64,000 nucleotides of DNA from Tumebacillus lacus (GTDB lineage Bacteria > Bacillota > Bacilli > Tumebacillales > Tumebacillaceae): contig NZ_JAPMLT010000002.1 in assembly GCF_026410385.1 (NCBI RefSeq), positions 186,001 through 250,000 of the forward strand. Direction: 5' to 3'. Below are positions 1 through 6,792 of the stretch, in pieces (positions within the stretch are counted from its first letter, which is position 1; each line of letters begins with the position of its first letter). Below the pieces are notes generated by a model. It was not told the DNA's origin. It made no database searches and saw only the letters and a list, made by a program, of their open reading frames with translations. The position numbers and the translations under genes are program-made.

Positions 1-823
1 CGTACAGCGACTGTGCCCACTCACGCGCTTTGCCGCCGAGGTCCGGACGTCCGAGACCGCCGACAAAGATCGTATCGCCGGAGAGCAGGAAGCGGTCGTC
101 GATCAGCACCGACGTGGAGCCCGGCGTGTGACCCGGAGTCGGGACGGCCAGCACTTTCGCGTTGACCGAGCCGATTTTCAGCGTTTCGTGTTGTTCCAGC
201 GGTTCGTACGGCAACGCCGTGGAGCCTTGCATCTCGCTCGAAGACAGGTAGTACGTTGCGCCCGTCTCTTGCGCCAGAGCCGCGCCGCCGGAGATGTGAT
301 CGGCGTGCAGATGCGTGTCGATGATGTGCGCGATCTTGACGTTTTCACGCTTCGCCAGCGCCATGTACTCTTCGATGTGGCGGTTCGCGTCGACGACCAA
401 CGCTTCGCCGCCGGAGATCACCATGTAGGACAGGCACCCTTTTGCCAGACGGTTGAGTTGGATCAGCTTCATGTCCTCGCCGGTCGAGACGGTCACCGGG
501 TGGTAGAACTGGCTCCAGGAGAGCATGCCGCCTTCCAGAACGCTCGTCGAGTAGCCTTTCTCATCGAGCTGTTCCGCGACCATCTGCGCACTGCCGCCTT
601 TGGCGCAGACCACGACGATCTCCGTCTCTTTCGGCAGTTGGTTGTAGACCGCCTCGTCTTCTTCGAGGAAATCAAAGTACGGGATGTTCACTTGACGAAG
701 CGTCTTGCCTTCGATCTTCCAGTCTTCAAAGTCGTTCGGGTTGCGCACGTCGAGGATAAAGACCGAGTCCCCTGCATCGATACGCGCATGCAACTCTTTG
801 GACGTCATTTCTTTTACAGCCAT
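1..823 (-). CDS. Rhodanese-MBL-fold hydrolase (persulfide dioxygenase-like), 3' end outside window
   Basis: The N-terminal part (about residues 1-100) is a rhodanese domain with VFILDVRNPNDF and the active-site loop VVVCAKGGSAQ. It is followed by a metallo-beta-lactamase fold with the metal motif THLHADH, then PTPGHTPGS and LLSGDT. Proteins of this build act on glutathione or low-molecular-weight persulfides in sulfide detoxification (family knowledge). The ATG at 823 has an AAAGGGTGA ribosome site. The reading frame is open to the window edge, so the C-terminus is missing. It is the most distal visible gene of a minus-strand sulfur operon, 26 bases after the TusA-rhodanese gene. Rhodanese at the N-terminus differs from the CstB order (MBL first), so the exact reaction is uncertain. 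Confidence 0.85.
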   Translation of the reverse strand, partial: MAVKEMTSKELHARIDAGDSVFILDVRNPNDFEDWKIEGKTLRQVNIPYFDFLEEDEAVYNQLPKETEIVVVCAKGGSAQMVAEQLDEKGYSTSVLEGGMLSWSQFYHPVTVSTGEDMKLIQLNRLAKGCLSYMVISGGEALVVDANRHIEEYMALAKRENVKIAHIIDTHLHADHISGGAALAQETGATYYLSSSEMQGSTALPYEPLEQHETLKIGSVNAKVLAVPTPGHTPGSTSVLIDDRFLLSGDTIFVGGLGRPDLGGKAREWAQSLY

Positions 824-849
824 GATGAGGTCACCCTTTCGGAGATAAG

Positions 850-1419
850 TTATTTCTCGACCGGACCGGTCCATTGCGACATGCCCGGCACGACGTTTTT
901 CACGTGGGAGAAGCCTTTTTCTGCGAGCAACTGGCAGGCCATGTCGCTGCGGTTTCCCGTGCGGCAGACGATGTGGATCTCTTGATCCTTGAGATCGGCG
1001 AGCTCAGCCAGACGCTCTTCCAGTTGGCCGAATGCGACCAGTTGCGCACCGGGGATATGACCGAAGTGATACTCCATCGGTTCGCGCACATCGAGGATCA
1101 CCGGAGTGGTGCCCAGTTTGGCTTGCAGGTCTTCGTTGCTGATCGTATGCGGATGCTTTTGCTCCGCTTTCACTTCGTTCGCGTCCGCTTTGCGGATATA
1201 GTGCTTGAACGTGCCGCCTTCCTCTTCCGTGCCGACAAACTGGTGACCCGTGCGGTCCGCCCAGCTCTTCATATCGGCCACCGAGCCCGGATCGGTCGCC
1301 AAAACTTCCAAGACTTGACCCGGCTGCATCTCATCGACCGCTTTTTTGGTGCGGACGATCGGCATCGGGCAGGACAGCCCTTTGCAGTCGATCGATTTAT
1401 CTACATGTTGCGTGCTCAT
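850..1419 (-). CDS. TusA-like sulfur carrier fused to rhodanese
   Basis: The 189-residue protein has an N-terminal TusA/SirA domain (about 1-78) with the diagnostic CKGLSCPMPI, whose cysteine carries sulfur. A short linker leads to a rhodanese domain (about 90-189) with ILDVREPMEY and active loop CRTGNRS. The fusion should pass persulfide sulfur between two carrier cysteines in the cytoplasm. ATG at 1419 follows GAGGAGGAATCGGAT. It lies 27 bases after the DsrE-like gene and 26 bases before the rhodanese-MBL gene, so one transcript is likely. TusA-rhodanese fusions occur in Firmicute persulfide-response operons controlled by CstR (family knowledge); the operators found upstream fit that. Confidence 0.9.
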   Translation of the reverse strand: MSTQHVDKSIDCKGLSCPMPIVRTKKAVDEMQPGQVLEVLATDPGSVADMKSWADRTGHQFVGTEEEGGTFKHYIRKADANEVKAEQKHPHTISNEDLQAKLGTTPVILDVREPMEYHFGHIPGAQLVAFGQLEERLAELADLKDQEIHIVCRTGNRSDMACQLLAEKGFSHVKNVVPGMSQWTGPVEK

Positions 1420-1446
1420 ATCCGATTCCTCCTCGTTCAGTTGGGA

Positions 1447-1845
1447 TTAGAAAGTGACGGTGACGTCGGCGTCATACGCGAAGTCGAGGAACGTGACCGC
1501 CCCGCCCACTTCCACACCGTCCACAAACATCTCTTTGGTCATGCCGGTGACGTCCATCGTCATCTGGCAGGCGATCATTTTGACGCCCGTCTCACGAGCC
1601 ACTTCCAGCAACTCCGAGATCGACGGCACGTTGGCGCGCTTGAAGCCTTCGACGTAATGCTCTTTGCCAGGGCCCATCGTCAGCATCGTCGCCGCATCTT
1701 TGTGGATGATCGCCAGCGCTTCGAAGGTAAAGAAGATCGCCACCTCCGCTTCGGTCGCCGCTGCGGCCGTCGCAATGTTCAACACTTTATAAGCAGAATC
1801 CAGACCACCGCCCGAAGCGATGATTGCCACTTTTCTTTTGGACAT
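1447..1845 (-). CDS. DsrE/DsrF-like sulfur-relay family protein
   Basis: This 132-residue protein has the Rossmann-like DsrE fold: KVAIIASGGGLDSAYKVLNIA at the N-terminus and a conserved ACQMTMDVTGM segment near residue 95 with a single candidate reactive cysteine. FTFEALAIIHKDA in the middle resembles the peroxiredoxin-family (DsrE2-like) members that accompany TusA and rhodanese in sulfur operons. A role as persulfide carrier or shuttle is inferred from family and neighbours. ATG 1845 is preceded by AAAGGAGAG. The 64 bases upstream separate it from the membrane rhodanese gene and show no terminator. Confidence 0.85.
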   Translation of the reverse strand: MSKRKVAIIASGGGLDSAYKVLNIATAAAATEAEVAIFFTFEALAIIHKDAATMLTMGPGKEHYVEGFKRANVPSISELLEVARETGVKMIACQMTMDVTGMTKEMFVDGVEVGGAVTFLDFAYDADVTVTF

Positions 1846-1909
1846 GAGAGATCTCTCCTTTGATTTGGGTTTGCAGGTACGCTCTTAGCATTCCAAAGAA
1901 ACGACTTTC

Positions 1910-2287
1910 TTACCGAACGACTCGACCTCTCCAGCCGCTCATCCCTGTCTTCAGATGCGCGATGCGGGTGCAGCCGTGTTTGCGCAGGATCTTCGCCGCT
2001 TGCCGGCTGCGCATCCCGCTCTGACAGGTCAGGATCACCGTCTTGCCTTTCTCCACCTCGCCGACCCGTCTTTTCAATTGCGAGAGCGGGATGTTGGTGA
2101 AGCCGGGGATGTGACCCCCCTTGTACTCGCCCGGCTCGCGGACGTCGAGGTACACATGTTGCTTTTTATCTTTCAGCCGCTCTTCCACATCTTGCGGCCC
2201 CAGTTGTTCCAGCCACCTGAGCGGCAGGAACCGGGAGACCACAAACCAGAGCAGCAACCCGTAGATCAAGTACGTCAACCAATCCAT
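1910..2287 (-). CDS. Membrane-anchored rhodanese
   Basis: From ATG 2287 the 125-residue product starts directly with a transmembrane helix (MDWLTYLIYGLLLWFVVSRF). A rhodanese domain follows with VYLDVREPGEY, HIPGFTNIP and active loop CQSGMRS, so the catalytic domain probably faces the cytoplasm close to the TauE exporter. I chose ATG 2287 because an operator-like palindrome (2303-2318) lies just upstream and AAGGCGGTGG precedes it. A longer form from TTG 2329 with GGAG eight bases before it would add 14 residues and put the palindrome inside the gene, and cannot be excluded. It follows DUF202 within the sulfur operon. Confidence 0.85.
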   Translation of the reverse strand: MDWLTYLIYGLLLWFVVSRFLPLRWLEQLGPQDVEERLKDKKQHVYLDVREPGEYKGGHIPGFTNIPLSQLKRRVGEVEKGKTVILTCQSGMRSRQAAKILRKHGCTRIAHLKTGMSGWRGRVVR

Positions 2288-2302
2288 CCAACCACCGCCT
2301 TC

Positions 2303-2318
2303 ATACCACAGGGGGTAT
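2303..2318. promoter_or_regulatory. Candidate CstR/CsoR-type operator (imperfect)
   Basis: ATACCACAGGGGGTAT is one mismatch away from a perfect ATACCCC-type palindrome and resembles the two perfect copies at 3885-3900 and 3990-4005. It sits 16 bases upstream of the chosen rhodanese ATG, inside what would be coding sequence if the TTG start at 2329 were used. It may be an internal regulatory point or a chance match. Confidence 0.4.
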
Positions 2319-2334
2319 ATTTCAGTCAAAATTT

Positions 2335-2703
2335 TTACTCCAACAGCAGCAACACAACCAGCACGATCAGAAACAGATTGATAAACACCAGACAGCAGAC
2401 GGTGAAGAAAATGATGTTCGTCGACGCTTCAAACGTCTCGTCATTGATGCCCGCCTTTTTTTGCGTATAGTTGCGGCAGGCGGTAAAGCTGATCAGCGAG
2501 CCGAGCAACACAGCGCCGATCCCCACCACCGACGCGATCCAATGACCGGTGTCGGAGTAAGGCGTCGAGCGAAAGACCACACCGGCCGCCAAAAAGCCCA
2601 GTCCGATGATGGTGATGCTCGTTCTGATCCACGCCAGAAACGTGCGTTCATTGGCGAGATGTTGCTGGATATACTTTGAATCGACCGTCTTTTCTCGCTC
2701 CAT
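2335..2703 (-). CDS. DUF202 family membrane protein
   Basis: This small integral membrane protein (122 residues from ATG 2703) carries the DUF202 signature LANERTFLAWIRTSI, followed by three hydrophobic helices. The biochemical function of DUF202 proteins is unknown to me. An upstream GTG at 2712 is in frame, but the ribosome site GGAGGTG overlaps it; GGAGG sits eight bases before ATG 2703, which settles the start. The gene is 38 bases downstream of the TauE exporter and shares its operon, so a link to sulfur or anion handling is inferred only from position. Confidence 0.85.
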   Translation of the reverse strand: MEREKTVDSKYIQQHLANERTFLAWIRTSITIIGLGFLAAGVVFRSTPYSDTGHWIASVVGIGAVLLGSLISFTACRNYTQKKAGINDETFEASTNIIFFTVCCLVFINLFLIVLVVLLLLE

Positions 2704-2741
2704 GCCGGGCACCTCCTGTCAGGGAGTAGTGTACCCGATCA

Positions 2742-3527
2742 TTAGAACAGAATGTCTGTCCAGACCTTGACTGCCGTGCCGAGGATCAAGACGACCAGCA
2801 GACCGCGCAGCATTTTGGTGTTCACCTTCGTGCTGAGTTTGGCCCCGACCGGTGCAGCCAAGATGCTCGCCACCACCATGATCACCGACGGCCAGAAGAG
2901 CACATCGCCTGCCAGGACCTTGCCCGCTGTCGATCCGATCGAAGAGATGAACGTGATCGCCAGCGATGTTGCGATCGTCATGCGGGTCGGGATCTTCAAG
3001 ACCAGCAGCATGATCGGCACGAGGATGAACGCACCGGCCGCACCGACGATCCCCGACGCGATCCCGACGGAGAGCGCGGAGAACACGGCGATCGGTTTGT
3101 TGAACTTCACCTGATCGAGCGGCACATCATCCAGCCCTTTTTTCGGGAGGAACATCATGATCGCCGCCAGCGTCGCAAGGATCGCATAGACCAGATTGAT
3201 CAGATCCCCGCTCAGGAATTTGCCGCCGTACCCGCCGACAAAGCTGCCGATGATGATCGCGACACCCATGTAGGCGACCAGAGAGTAGTTGATGACTTTC
3301 TCTTTTCGCAGGGCAAACACCCCGGCGAGCGTTGCGAAAAAGACTTGCACCGCGCTGATCCCGGACACCTCATGAGCGGTGTACGCGAGAAAGCCAAGAG
3401 CCGGCGGGATATACAACAGCATCGGATACTTGATGATCGAGCCGCCGATGCCGACCAGACCGGACAGGAACGAACCGACAAATCCAATGAGGAACAACGT
3501 GATGATCAAGCCCAGATCCATATCCAT
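2742..3527 (-). CDS. TauE/SafE family sulfite/anion exporter
   Basis: The 261-residue protein is very hydrophobic with about eight membrane helices. It has the family's N-terminal GFVGSFLSGLVGIGGSIIKYPMLL and the second-half repeat SVGIASGIVGAAGAFILVPIML, the two pseudo-symmetric glycine-rich loops of TauE/SafE exporters. In this setting it probably exports sulfite, thiosulfate or a sulfur-containing anion. ATG 3527 follows GAAAGGTAGGAC. It is 27 bases after the small rhodanese gene, which is the first gene behind the promoter. The substrate is inferred from neighbours. Confidence 0.9.
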   Translation of the reverse strand: MDMDLGLIITLFLIGFVGSFLSGLVGIGGSIIKYPMLLYIPPALGFLAYTAHEVSGISAVQVFFATLAGVFALRKEKVINYSLVAYMGVAIIIGSFVGGYGGKFLSGDLINLVYAILATLAAIMMFLPKKGLDDVPLDQVKFNKPIAVFSALSVGIASGIVGAAGAFILVPIMLLVLKIPTRMTIATSLAITFISSIGSTAGKVLAGDVLFWPSVIMVVASILAAPVGAKLSTKVNTKMLRGLLVVLILGTAVKVWTDILF

Positions 3528-3554
3528 TTGTTTGTCCTACCTTTCTAGGAGCGA

Positions 3555-3866
3555 TTATCGCTCGACGTCACCTTGCCAGCCATTCATGCCGCCCATCAGA
3601 TTTTTCACTTTGTCATAGCCGCGGCCCATCAGGAATTCGCAGGCCATACCGCTGCGGTTGCCGCTGCGGCAGACGATGATCGCTTCCTCGTTCGGATCGA
3701 TCTCCTGCCAGCGATGTTGCAGTTCGGACAGGGAGATGTGCTTGCTGCCCGGGATGCGACCCGCTGCCACCTCTTCCGACTCACGCACGTCGATCAGGGT
3801 GAGCTTTTCACCGCTTTTCAGTCGCTCCTTGACATCGAGCGGATGGATGTTGATGACTTTGGACAT
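3555..3866 (-). CDS. Small single-domain rhodanese
   Basis: This is a 103-residue, single-domain sulfurtransferase with TLIDVRESEEV, GRIPGSKHI and the active loop VCRSGNRSG. It is probably the first gene of the reactive-sulfur operon. An in-frame GTG at 3875 overlaps the ribosome site AGAGGTGA, which is correctly spaced for ATG 3866, so the shorter form is chosen. A perfect CsoR/CstR-type palindrome ends the leader 18 bases upstream of this ATG. Together with the other rhodaneses the operon encodes four rhodanese domains, pointing to persulfide transfer rather than a single metabolic step. Confidence 0.9.
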   Translation of the reverse strand: MSKVINIHPLDVKERLKSGEKLTLIDVRESEEVAAGRIPGSKHISLSELQHRWQEIDPNEEAIIVCRSGNRSGMACEFLMGRGYDKVKNLMGGMNGWQGDVER

Positions 3867-3884
3867 TGTGGTCACCTCTTCTAT

Positions 3885-3900
3885 ATACCCCTAGGGGTAT
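3885..3900. promoter_or_regulatory. CstR/CsoR-type operator 2
   Basis: ATACCCCTAGGGGTAT is a perfect 16-base palindrome of the kind bound by CsoR-family regulators such as the persulfide sensor CstR. It lies at the end of the leader, just before the first rhodanese gene of the operon. No CsoR-family gene is visible in the window; it may lie before base 1. Confidence 0.8.
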
Positions 3901-3910
3901 GTTTGTTGTG

Positions 3911-3946
3911 AAAAAGAAAGGAGGGATCCCGAAGGATCTGGACTCC
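3911..3946 (-). terminator. Leader hairpin with U-rich tail (possible attenuator)
   Basis: Read on the minus strand, GATCC-TTCG-GGATC forms a stable tetraloop stem (3925-3938) that can be extended by GGAG/CTCC. It is followed by CTCC and a T-rich run ending near 3911. It sits between the two operators inside the leader of the sulfur operon. It could end a short transcript, act as an attenuator or protect mRNA. Confidence 0.45.
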
Positions 3947-3989
3947 TAGAGTTTCTCCATGCAAGACCTGAACGATTCAGGCGCTCGAT

Positions 3990-4005
3990 ATACCCCGCGG
4001 GGTAT
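3990..4005. promoter_or_regulatory. CstR/CsoR-type operator 1
   Basis: ATACCCCGCGGGGTAT is a perfect 16-base palindrome placed 12 bases downstream of the -10 box at 4018-4023 on the minus strand, so a bound repressor would cover the transcription start region. It is the best-placed operator for on/off control of the sulfur operon. Confidence 0.85.
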
Positions 4006-4017
4006 CCGATGAATCTT

Positions 4018-4045
4018 ATTATACGCACTCCACAGCGTTTGTCAA
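4018..4045 (-). promoter_or_regulatory. Strong sigma-A-type promoter of the sulfur operon
   Basis: On the minus strand TTGACA (4045-4040) and TATAAT (4023-4018) are both perfect consensus boxes with a 16-base spacer. The promoter lies immediately after the DUF302 gene and drives toward the rhodanese-TauE-DUF202 genes. A consensus promoter under a perfect repressor palindrome suggests a tightly repressed, strongly inducible operon. Confidence 0.85.
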
Positions 4046-4057
4046 CACCCCTGCCCG

Positions 4058-4441
4058 CTACCTCGCCGCCTCAACCGCTTCGATCATCACATGCTCGACC
4101 TCGGCACCGATTTCGGCAAGGGAAGGATCATTGACCACCCCCATCAGCACCGAGGGTTTCGGCAGTCCGATCTTGGTCGTGCCCTCCTCTTCGTAGACGG
4201 CGATCTTGCAGGGCAAAAAGTAGCCGACCAACAGATTTTTCGAGAGCACCCGCTCGGCCTGCACCGGGTTGCACACTTCGAGAATGCGATAGGCGCTCGG
4301 GAACGACAATCCCTTCTCCGCCAGTTTGGCTGTCAGATCGAGTGACCAGAGAACGCCGAACTGGCGCTCCTTCAGGGCCGCTTCCAGCGCCTGCACCGCT
4401 TCGTCGACCGACTTGGCGGTCTCCACTGTATAATGAAACAT
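4058..4441 (-). CDS. DUF302 family protein
   Basis: The 127-residue protein carries the DUF302 pattern: FHYTVETAKSVDEAVQALEAALKE at the start, VLEVCNP-type and GYFLPCKIAVYEEEG segments in the middle, and two conserved cysteines (in EVCNP and LPCKI). The molecular role of DUF302 proteins is unknown to me; they often occur beside metal or sulfur stress genes. The frame is open upstream to GTG 4462, but AAGGAGGAGG precedes ATG 4441, which is taken as the start. It overlaps the 3' end of the Lgt-like gene's transcript region (stop at 4459) and is probably cotranscribed with it and TlpA. Confidence 0.8.
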   Translation of the reverse strand: MFHYTVETAKSVDEAVQALEAALKERQFGVLWSLDLTAKLAEKGLSFPSAYRILEVCNPVQAERVLSKNLLVGYFLPCKIAVYEEEGTTKIGLPKPSVLMGVVNDPSLAEIGAEVEHVMIEAVEAAR

Positions 4442-4458
4442 CTTGCCTGCCTCCTCCT

Positions 4459-5184
4459 TCACATCTTTTCAACAGGCGTAGTATGCTCATCGACCGTCCA
4501 TGCGTATCCTCCCGCCGAGATCGCGATCAATGCCAGCCATTGCGAGGGAGCGATGCCAAACCACAGGTCCTGCTGAACGAGAAACCACGACGCGATGAGT
4601 TGCGCCCCCGCCCACAGCGTCACAGCGGCTGCCACCCGCTGTCGTGGCGACGTGCGCAGGCGATACAGCCACCAGGCGGCGAAGGCCCACGCGACGGCCC
4701 GATACAGATGAACAGGATGATAGCTCGCCCCGTCAAACGATACCCCCCAGGGCATGTTTGTCGCCCGACCGATCTCCGCCACCAGCAGCGCATGCAACAC
4801 CGCTGTCAGCGTCACGGGCAACACCCAGGCCTCCAGCCACCGCCACGTGACCACGCCGTCGCGACCTGCCCGGCCGATCAGATAAACAATACCCCCGAGG
4901 GTACCCAAAACAAGCGCATATCCCGGCCCGACCGAGAGCAGCAGTGTCCGAAACGACGTCCACGCTCCCGCTCCATCCGCGCCGATCGTCACCAACCGAT
5001 AGAGCACATACCCGAACAGCACCGCTTCGAGCAGCCACCCGGTCTGTTTATCGCCGTCAAAACCCAGTCTTTGCAAACTTCGTTTGAGCAGCACGCTGAC
5101 AAACAAAAAGCTGATCAGCCACGCGATCCACGCGTTGGGCAAAACAACCGGTCCCAGTCGGATCACGTCTGGCAATATCGCCAC
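4459..5184 (-). CDS. Lgt-like (prolipoprotein diacylglyceryl transferase family) membrane protein
   Basis: This 241-residue protein has about seven membrane helices. Traces of the Lgt family are visible: EIGRATNMPWGVSFDG resembles the GR-x-NF region, and HPVHLYRA resembles the HPSQLYE motif. The HGG motif with the catalytic histidine of true Lgt enzymes is not visible (LGGIVYLIGRAGRDG occupies that region), so lipoprotein lipidation activity is doubtful. GTG 5184 is preceded by GGGAGG that overlaps the end of the TlpA gene, so the two are translationally linked. A membrane partner for the thiol-redox protein or a heavy-metal/sulfur stress role is inferred. Confidence 0.7.
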   Translation of the reverse strand: MAILPDVIRLGPVVLPNAWIAWLISFLFVSVLLKRSLQRLGFDGDKQTGWLLEAVLFGYVLYRLVTIGADGAGAWTSFRTLLLSVGPGYALVLGTLGGIVYLIGRAGRDGVVTWRWLEAWVLPVTLTAVLHALLVAEIGRATNMPWGVSFDGASYHPVHLYRAVAWAFAAWWLYRLRTSPRQRVAAAVTLWAGAQLIASWFLVQQDLWFGIAPSQWLALIAISAGGYAWTVDEHTTPVEKM

Positions 5185-5190
5185 CGTCCA

Positions 5191-5760
5191 CTACCTCCCG
5201 ATCAAATCTTGGAGCATCTCTTCCATCGCCGATCTGCTCAACTGACCTCCCGTTCGCTGAACGACCACACCGTTTTCATCGATGGTGAACGAGGTCGGGA
5301 TCGACACCACCCCGTATCGACCGCCGACTTCCCCTCGTTCATCCAGCAGCGTCGGAAACTCAATGCCGTATTCTTCGACAAAACCCTTGGCCTTCTCCGC
5401 CGTATCTTGCGTCGTGAGATTGACCCCGTAAAACTCCACTTGCCCTTGATACTTTTTGCTCATCTCCACCAGATCCGGCATCTCCGCTTTACACGGCGGA
5501 CACCACGAGGCCCAGAAGTTGATGAATACTTTTTTCCCTTTTAAGGAAGACAATTGCACCTGCTGCCCTTCCAGATTGGTCAGTGTAAAGTCAGCTGCGT
5601 GATGGTTCGGATACGGGCGCGTCGGGCGCTCCGCCACGCTTTTCGTCGCTTCACCCCGCGCGGTATCGGCCGGAGCCGTCTCTTTTTGATTGAACCAAGT
5701 GACACCCGCCAACAGAAGGACCGTTGCCAAAAGTATGCCCAATTTACTCGCTCGTTTCAA
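5191..5760 (-). CDS. TlpA/ResA-type membrane-anchored thioredoxin
   Basis: The protein (189 residues) starts with a single membrane anchor (about residues 8-23). A thioredoxin fold follows, with the redox motif WASWCPPC (Cys87 and Cys90) and the cis-proline segment VVSIPTSFTID. TlpA/ResA proteins reduce disulfides outside the membrane, for example in apocytochromes or metal-binding proteins. The start is TTG 5760, supported by AAGGAGG seven bases before it; no ATG is available there. It is the first gene of a three-gene group with the Lgt-like and DUF302 genes. The exact target is not shown by the sequence. Confidence 0.9.
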   Translation of the reverse strand: MKRASKLGILLATVLLLAGVTWFNQKETAPADTARGEATKSVAERPTRPYPNHHAADFTLTNLEGQQVQLSSLKGKKVFINFWASWCPPCKAEMPDLVEMSKKYQGQVEFYGVNLTTQDTAEKAKGFVEEYGIEFPTLLDERGEVGGRYGVVSIPTSFTIDENGVVVQRTGGQLSRSAMEEMLQDLIGR

Positions 5761-5895
5761 TGTTTTCCCTCCTTGGTTCCTGTTATTGTACCGCAGAACT
5801 TTTGGTTTTTTGTGTAGCTCGTCAGGTCATCCTACGAATTGTAAAAAAATGTTTCGTGAAAAAATTGTCGATTCACATATTTTATATTTTGTTTA

Positions 5896-5924
5896 TTGAA
5901 TTGTGTACACATGTAGGTTATACT
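5896..5924 (+). promoter_or_regulatory. Sigma-A-type promoter for the M23 peptidase gene
   Basis: TTGAAT (5896-5901), a 17-base spacer and TATACT (5919-5924) precede the secreted peptidase gene by 43 bases. The surrounding 5760-5960 stretch is AT-rich compared with the flanking genes. Confidence 0.65.
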
Positions 5925-5967
5925 GTTTGTGAGATCTCATTGAAAATCAAAAAGGAGGCTACACAAA

Positions 5968-6738
5968 ATGAAACAAGCAATTAAAGCGATCGTCATGCCG
6001 ACGATGATGGTTGCCGCGCTGGTGATCGGCCTGTATCCGCAGGTTGCATCCGCTGCTCCGGCATTCCAAGTTCCGTTCCCGTGCGGACAGACCTGGACCG
6101 GTCAAACTCGCACCGACCACTCTCCGGCAAACGCCATCGACTTCAACCGCACCGACGACCTCGGCGACCCGGTCGTGGCATCGGCTGCCGGTAAAGTCAT
6201 CACCGTCCGTGACCTCGGCGGCACCAGCTACGGCAAATATGTCGTTGTCGACCACGGCAACGGCTGGACCACTTACTACGCACATCTGAACTCCTTCGCC
6301 GTCACCGTCGGCGAAGCAGTTTCCACCGGTGAGCGCATCGGCTACGTCGGTTCCACCGGCGGCTCGACCGGCCCGCACCTGCACTTCGAACAACGTAAAG
6401 ATGGCGTCGTTCAAAAGATCGTCTTCAACGGCGCTCAAGCGTACTACTGGGGTTCCAAGAGCTACACCTCGAATAACGCTTGCTCCGGCGCTACCTACAC
6501 CGGTACCGTCAACACCTCCGGCGCAAACCTGACCGTTCGCTCCGGTCCGGGCACCGGCTACACGGCTGTCGGCTCTGTCGCTGACGGCTCCACCGTCAAG
6601 TTCACCTGCCAAAAGAATGGTGAAAGCGTCACCGGCACCTACGGCACTACCACTCTGTGGGATTACATCGGCACCGGCTATGTATCCGATGCTTACATCT
6701 ACACCGGCTCCGACGGCCAAATCGCGCCGACCTGCTAA
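5968..6738 (+). CDS. Secreted M23 (LytM-type) peptidase with C-terminal SH3-like domain
   Basis: The 256-residue precursor has a signal peptide with likely cleavage after ASA near residue 29. The M23 zinc-peptidase domain shows the first zinc ligands in HSPANAID (His51, Asp58), YYAHL with His106 and the GPHLHFE motif (His137, His139). Residues about 176-250 form an SH3-type wall-binding region (TVNTSGANLTVRSGPGTGY). It should cut peptide cross-bridges in cell wall or act on other glycine-rich peptides outside the cell. AAAGGAGG lies nine bases before the ATG. It is monocistronic, with its own promoter and a bidirectional terminator. Four cysteines in the mature form suggest disulfides. Confidence 0.9.
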   Translation: MKQAIKAIVMPTMMVAALVIGLYPQVASAAPAFQVPFPCGQTWTGQTRTDHSPANAIDFNRTDDLGDPVVASAAGKVITVRDLGGTSYGKYVVVDHGNGWTTYYAHLNSFAVTVGEAVSTGERIGYVGSTGGSTGPHLHFEQRKDGVVQKIVFNGAQAYYWGSKSYTSNNACSGATYTGTVNTSGANLTVRSGPGTGYTAVGSVADGSTVKFTCQKNGESVTGTYGTTTLWDYIGTGYVSDAYIYTGSDGQIAPTC

Positions 6739-6752
6739 TCAGCCGGCACACG

Positions 6753-6790
6753 AAAAAGACCTTTGCGGCGATCCGCAAAGGTCTTTTCTT
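6753..6790. terminator. Bidirectional terminator between M23 peptidase and panE
   Basis: AAAAGACCTTTGCGG pairs perfectly with CCGCAAAGGTCTTTT around a CGAT loop, with A-runs and T-runs on both sides, so it can end both converging transcripts. Confidence 0.9.
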
Positions 6791-6792
6791 CT

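Noticed and set aside
4739-4904. ATACCCCCCAGGGCAT and ATACCCCCGAGGGTAC, similar to the CstR/CsoR-type operators
   Set aside because: Both lie inside the Lgt-like coding sequence, are imperfect, and have no promoter next to them.
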